A stretch of DNA of 38,130 nt from Bradymonadales bacterium (GTDB lineage Bacteria > Myxococcota_A > Bradymonadia > JAFGEP01), in the NCBI GenBank assembly GCA_016931535.1, contig JAFGEP010000054.1:1-38130 (forward strand), written 5' to 3'. The notes beneath the pieces were generated by a model. It had not been told where the DNA came from, ran no database searches, and saw only the letters and a list, made by a program, of their open reading frames with translations. Position 1 is the stretch's first letter; each line of letters begins with the position of its first letter. The position numbers and the translations under genes are program-made. Of the stretch, positions 34,838 through 38,130 are shown one piece after another.

Positions 34838-35063
34838 TCCAAACCAACCGTGGTGGCCAGAGAGGATTCCTTTCCCCGAAAGGTAGAACCGTGGCGCCTG
34901 TTCCGGTCCGGGCCGAGATCAGGTCAGACCGGAGGACGTTGGCCGTCAGGCGGACCGTCTGGCCACGATCCGGCCGTTTGGCCTGATGGCGACACCATCA
35001 GCGCTCTTGCGGCGCGGATCCGAGGGTGGTATCTGCCCTCCAAAGGGAAAGGGGTGGGCTGCC

Positions 35064-35492
35064 ATGCATATCTCGAGAATACTGGGACTCTGTGCCGTCG
35101 TACTGGCGCTGGTGGGTTGTTTGCTGCCCTGGGCCTCGGCCTCCATCGGCGTGACGGACAGGTTGGCCGGGAGCGATCTGAAGGGGTGGTATCCCGTCAT
35201 CATTCTGGCGCCCGTTGCGGTCATGGCGTTTTTTGGGCAGCGGAAGCGTGGGTATGGCCGGACGATGGCGATGCCGGTGGCGATCCTGGGGCTGGCGGCG
35301 ACCGCCTTCATGGTCTACCAGAGCTTCACGATCGAGAAGCAGTTCTTCGAGGCGGCCATCCCGGTCAGCCAGGTATTGCCGATCGACATGGAAGACCTCC
35401 TTGTCGTGAAGCTCGAGATCGGGTTCTTCCTGGAGACAGCCGGCTCGGCGCTGGCGATCCTGGCCGGTCTGGTGGGCGGGGTGAACCGGTAG
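35064..35492 (+). CDS. Small four-helix membrane protein, function unknown
   Basis: The protein has 142 residues. The ATG at 35064 was chosen because the first membrane helix begins right after it (ILGLCAVVLALVGCLLPWASA), with AAAGGGG upstream; the longer reading from 34986 adds non-conserved sequence. Three more hydrophobic segments follow (WYPVIILAPVAVMAFFG, MAMPVAILGLAATAFMVYQSF, AGSALAILAGLVGGV). There are no catalytic motifs. It lies 760 bases after the VWA gene with repeats between, so it is probably a separate unit. It converges with the acyl-CoA dehydrogenase gene. Confidence 0.75.
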   Translation: MHISRILGLCAVVLALVGCLLPWASASIGVTDRLAGSDLKGWYPVIILAPVAVMAFFGQRKRGYGRTMAMPVAILGLAATAFMVYQSFTIEKQFFEAAIPVSQVLPIDMEDLLVVKLEIGFFLETAGSALAILAGLVGGVNR

Positions 35493-35642
35493 GAGGCAAC
35501 GCCGAGCACCGGACTCGCACAGGCCAGGTGAGATGGCCGGGCGATCTTCTTTCACCAGCCAACGCCAGCTGGTCTGCACGTTAGCACCGATGACAGACGA
35601 CCTGGCTTCTACTCGGTGGTCTCCTCTCCGTTGGTCGTCGCG

Positions 35643-37361
35643 TTAGATCGTCCGCGCCAGCTCTTGGCAGAGCCGGGGCAACCGCTCATCGTGCAGCGGA
35701 TCGGCCGGATCGACGTAAAGGGAGACGAACAGCTCGATCAGATCGCGCTTCTGTTCCCCGTATCCCCGGGTCGCTTCCCAATCCAGCTCCTTGAGCAGGC
35801 TGACGCCGGTGTGGTACAGGCACATCCGATCCACCACGTGGCGTATGCGGAATCCAGCGGTTTTGGGATCGGCCTGCAGAAGGCCCTCGATATGGTCTGC
35901 CACCTCCTTGCCCAGCGCGACCAGGCGGGCCTTCATCTCGCTGCAGGCGGGGTGGAGCACCGAATCCAGGGTCGATTCCACCTCGGCCAGCCAGGGCCGG
36001 TGCAGGCCGCGGCTGGAGAAATCCCGCAACACCTGCGCGCACAGGGTGTTGTGGGTGCCCTCCCAGCTCTCCACCACGATGGCATCCCGGTACAGGCGAG
36101 GCAGGACCGAGAACTCCTCGATCGTGCCGTTGCCGCCGAGGATCTCGATACCGTCCCGGACCACCTGGGTGCAGCGGATGGCGGTCCAGTACTTGTTGAT
36201 GTTCACATGGGTGCGGCGAGCCTCGGCCAGCTGGCGGCTGCCCCGACCGGTGGCCAAACGGTCGGTCATGTCGAGGATGCGGAAGGTGGAGGCAACGGCG
36301 GCCTGGGTGAGCACCTTCATGCGGGCCACGATCTCCTGGACGGCCGGGAAATGCGAGATGGGGCTCCCGAACGCCTGGCGGATGGAGGCGAAGCGATGCG
36401 CCTCGTCGAGTGCGCGCCGCATGAATCCGCAGGCGGCGATACCGTTGTGCACACGCGACGTATCGAGCACCACGCCGATGACCAGCTTGAACCCCTGGTC
36501 GATGGGACCGAGCGGCTCGCCCAGCGCGCCGTCGAAATCCACCTCGGCCGAGGCCAGCGAGCGGGTTCCCAGCTTGTCCTTCAGGCGCCGGATGAAAAAC
36601 CGGTTCACCTGGCCGTCGATGCGGCGCGGCACCAGAAACAGCCCCAGCCCCCTGGTCCCCGGGACGGCTCCTGCGGGGCGGGCCGTCAGCAGGAAAAGGT
36701 CGGCGTCGATGACGGAGCAGAACCACTTTTCGCCGGTGATCCGGAACCAACCGGGCCGCTCCACTGCCGGTTCGGCGACACAGGCGTTGGAGCCCACGTC
36801 GGAGCCGCCCTGGACCTCGGTAACAAACTGGGAGGCGACCAGCCGACGGGAGGCGTCGGACTGACACAGTCCAGGGAGATAGAGGCGCTGCTGCTGTTCA
36901 CTCCCTACCATCTGGAGAAGCTTGATGGCGCCTGCGGTGCAGGCTACCGGACAGGCGGTGCCTGCCTCCCCGTTCTGGTCCAATAGGTAGGCGAGGCCGC
37001 CGACGTAGACCTCGTTGCCGGGGGTGGCCAGGGCCGACAGCAACCCGCTGCTCCAGACGAGCTGGTTGAGCTCGGATTGTGCCGGATCGAAGACGATGGC
37101 CTCGGTCCGGTCGCCGACCCCACTGTAGCGCTGGAGCTGGGGAAGGTTGGCGTCCCGATTGCACTCGATGGCGAGGGCGTCCATGCGGGGGCCGGCCAGC
37201 GCTCCGGTGTGTCTGAGGTCGGGCTCGAGGGCCGGATAGCGCTCTTGGAGGTACATCTCCAGCACGTGCTGGATGTTGGGGTCGGCCGAGAAGAGATTTT
37301 CGGGGCGGGAAGCTTCCCAGGCGAGAAGGTCCTGGCGTCCGCGTTCGATGGGCTGGATCAT
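35643..37361 (-). CDS. Acyl-CoA dehydrogenase family protein, AidB-like
   Basis: The protein has 572 residues, longer than ordinary acyl-CoA dehydrogenases (about 380) and close to AidB (about 540). AGGAAGA precedes the ATG by 6 nt. Flavin and substrate motifs are in order: TEVQGGSDVGSN, ITGEKWFCSVIDADLFLLTARP, RSLASAEVDFDGALGE, and EILGGNGTIEEFSVLPRLYRDA followed by VVESWEGTHNTLCAQVLRDF. The WEGTxN signature with its preceding segment is typical of the AidB branch, whose members bind FAD and often act on unusual substrates or DNA damage stress rather than beta-oxidation. The last 130 residues form the extra helical domain. No electron-transfer flavoprotein or CoA ligase lies beside it. Function beyond FAD-dependent dehydrogenation is not inferable. 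Confidence 0.92.
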   Translation of the reverse strand: MIQPIERGRQDLLAWEASRPENLFSADPNIQHVLEMYLQERYPALEPDLRHTGALAGPRMDALAIECNRDANLPQLQRYSGVGDRTEAIVFDPAQSELNQLVWSSGLLSALATPGNEVYVGGLAYLLDQNGEAGTACPVACTAGAIKLLQMVGSEQQQRLYLPGLCQSDASRRLVASQFVTEVQGGSDVGSNACVAEPAVERPGWFRITGEKWFCSVIDADLFLLTARPAGAVPGTRGLGLFLVPRRIDGQVNRFFIRRLKDKLGTRSLASAEVDFDGALGEPLGPIDQGFKLVIGVVLDTSRVHNGIAACGFMRRALDEAHRFASIRQAFGSPISHFPAVQEIVARMKVLTQAAVASTFRILDMTDRLATGRGSRQLAEARRTHVNINKYWTAIRCTQVVRDGIEILGGNGTIEEFSVLPRLYRDAIVVESWEGTHNTLCAQVLRDFSSRGLHRPWLAEVESTLDSVLHPACSEMKARLVALGKEVADHIEGLLQADPKTAGFRIRHVVDRMCLYHTGVSLLKELDWEATRGYGEQKRDLIELFVSLYVDPADPLHDERLPRLCQELARTI

Positions 37362-37445
37362 GACTGGTCTTCCTACGATCAGAACGAGTGGTTACCAGGG
37401 AGGTACCGGAAAACCGGTTGCTCGGCAAGGGGTGGCGCTTGTCCA

Positions 37446-37503
37446 GGGGGGAGGATCGCTCCCTCCGGCGCTGCGCCGCCACCTCCCCCCGGCTCCGCCT
37501 CGA
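37446..37503. repeat. GC-rich hairpin repeat, family 1, copy 3
   Basis: It contains AGGATCGCTCCCTCCGGCG, one base off the copies at 11478 and 11554, followed by CACCTCCCCC and GGCTCCGCCTCG. Here GGGGGGAGG (37446-37454) pairs with CCTCCCCCC (37482-37490), so the hairpin is closed from the upstream side. Confidence 0.75.
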
Positions 37504-37691
37504 CTCTTTTTTACATCTGCCGATTCTCTACAGTATGGCTGTGAATGCGGCGATCAGCCGCAGTTGGTTCTTGATATCCGGGGATGACCAGAGCCCAACT
37601 TCGAACGGGTCGGCTTCAGGATCTTCCTGGCTTTTTGCCGGTCAGAAGAGGATGTGGATGACCTTGGCTAAAAGTGTAGTGTGATGGCCTT

Positions 37692-37783
37692 CTGTCGCCC
37701 CTACGGGGCTTGCCTTTTGGTTCTCCTCTCGAACCCCGGGCTAAAGCCCGGGGCTACCTTCTTGCCGCCCCTGACGGGGCGGC
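37692..37783 (-). repeat. Triple-hairpin repeat element, family 2, inverted copy
   Basis: Read on the minus strand it has the same hairpin order as 34662-34837: GCCCC/GGGGC, CCCCGGGC/GCCCGGGG with linked GTAGCCCCGGG, then GCCCC/GGGGC next to AAG. It is more diverged than the direct copies. It is opposite in direction to the tandem pair that follows 34 bases later. Confidence 0.7.
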
Positions 37784-37816
37784 CAACCCGTCAACCACAC
37801 CCTCCAGTCTGGAGCA

Positions 37817-38130
37817 AATCCGCTTCGGCTCTGGGCGTCCATTTGGTATCGACGCCACCAAGGAAATCTCCGTCCAATCTCGCCCAGTGAACAGAGGCTC
37901 GAGCGCCCCGTCAGGGGCGCAACTGTTGTAGCCCCGGGCTTCAGCCCGGGGTGTATAGCATCTTTGCAGACCAAGCCCCGTAAGGGGCGACACCCAACAA
38001 CAGCTTCAATCTCGCCCAGTGGACAGAGGCTCGAGCGCCCCGTCAGGGGCGCAACTGTTGTAGCCCCGGGCTTCAGCCCGGGGTATGCGGCATTCATGCA
38101 GACCAAGCCCCGTAAGGGGCGACACCCAAC
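37817..38130 (+). repeat. Triple-hairpin repeat element, family 2, tandem copies with 132-bp period
   Basis: Starts AATCCGCT and has GGTATCGAC like the copy at 34662. From 37875 a 132-bp unit is repeated (37875-38006 and 38007-38130, the second cut by the window edge), nearly identical except GTGAACAG/GTGGACAG and a variable patch before TGCAGACCAAG. Hairpins in the first unit: 37903-37920, 37932-37951 (9-bp stem, 2-nt loop) and 37975-37988. Confidence 0.9.

Larger units (their letters stand above)
34302..35063. other. 762-base non-coding region with two repeat families
   Basis: It lies between the VWA gene and the small membrane protein gene. It holds three 37-bp palindrome-bearing repeats (34402-34587) and one copy of the triple-hairpin element (34662-34837). 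A long plus-strand frame across it (34493-35584) is a by-product of repeats and composition and overlaps the real gene at 35064 in another frame. The remainder, 34838-35063, shows nothing clear. Confidence 0.6.
37362..38130. other. 769-base non-coding repeat field at the right edge
   Basis: No supported gene. It holds a third copy of hairpin family 1 (37446-37503), an inverted copy of the triple-hairpin element (37692-37783) and two tandem direct copies (37817-38130). The stretch 37504-37690 shares only the words ATCTGCCGATTCTCT-like and a few others with 34627-34641. The field continues past the window. Confidence 0.7.

Overview
The window is a GC-rich bacterial chromosome segment. It has no phage, transposase or integrase genes and no RNA genes that I could find. 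Several features point to a deltaproteobacterial or Myxococcota-type organism. There are lipoproteins with an Asp-rich linker straight after the lipobox Cys, a thrombospondin type 3-like calcium-binding protein, a surface protein with a MYXO-CTERM-like tail (Cys cluster, hydrophobic segment, Arg cluster), several c-di-GMP enzymes, a large hybrid histidine kinase and a tungsten/molybdenum aldehyde oxidoreductase operon. The taxonomic placement is inference.

Layout. 1-1236 (minus): two lipoproteins, the first cut by the window edge. 1455-5500 (plus): a membrane diguanylate cyclase and a secreted GH13 amylase-type lipoprotein. 5516-11359 (minus): an FAD oxidoreductase, a PAS-GGDEF diguanylate cyclase, then a compact operon of polyferredoxin, AOR-family oxidoreductase and MoaD-like sulfur carrier. 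11706-13451 (plus): a lipoprotein esterase carrying Big_2 and CBM20 starch-binding domains. 13585-17308 (minus): a REC-GAF-PAS-PAS-HisKA-HATPase-REC kinase and a HEAT-repeat protein. 17728-23231 (plus): two paralogous exported beta-propeller proteins, one with a single unit and one with two units, then an O-antigen-ligase-like membrane protein. 23471-28619 (minus): an RRM protein, a zinc phospholipase C-like surface protein and a HerA/YjgR-type ATPase. 28909-34301 (plus): a translationally coupled AAA+ ATPase and an HExxH/VWA protein. 35064-35492 (plus): a small membrane protein. 35643-37361 (minus): an AidB-like acyl-CoA dehydrogenase. 37362-38130: a non-coding repeat field.

How the genes may work together. 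The GH13 enzyme and the CBM20 esterase look like cell-surface glucan processing. The ferredoxin, AOR and MoaD-like genes look like one tungsto/molybdopterin redox unit. The AAA+/VWA pair follows the logic of MoxR/CobS-type ATPase plus VWA partner, but the ATPase has a roughly 600-residue front part with an internal duplication and the partner has an apparent gluzincin-type site. I regard this pair as the best candidate for an uncharacterised system. The six-cysteine propeller family and the three families of hairpin-forming intergenic repeats (11.5, 34.4-34.8 and 37.4-38.1 kb) are the other notable items.
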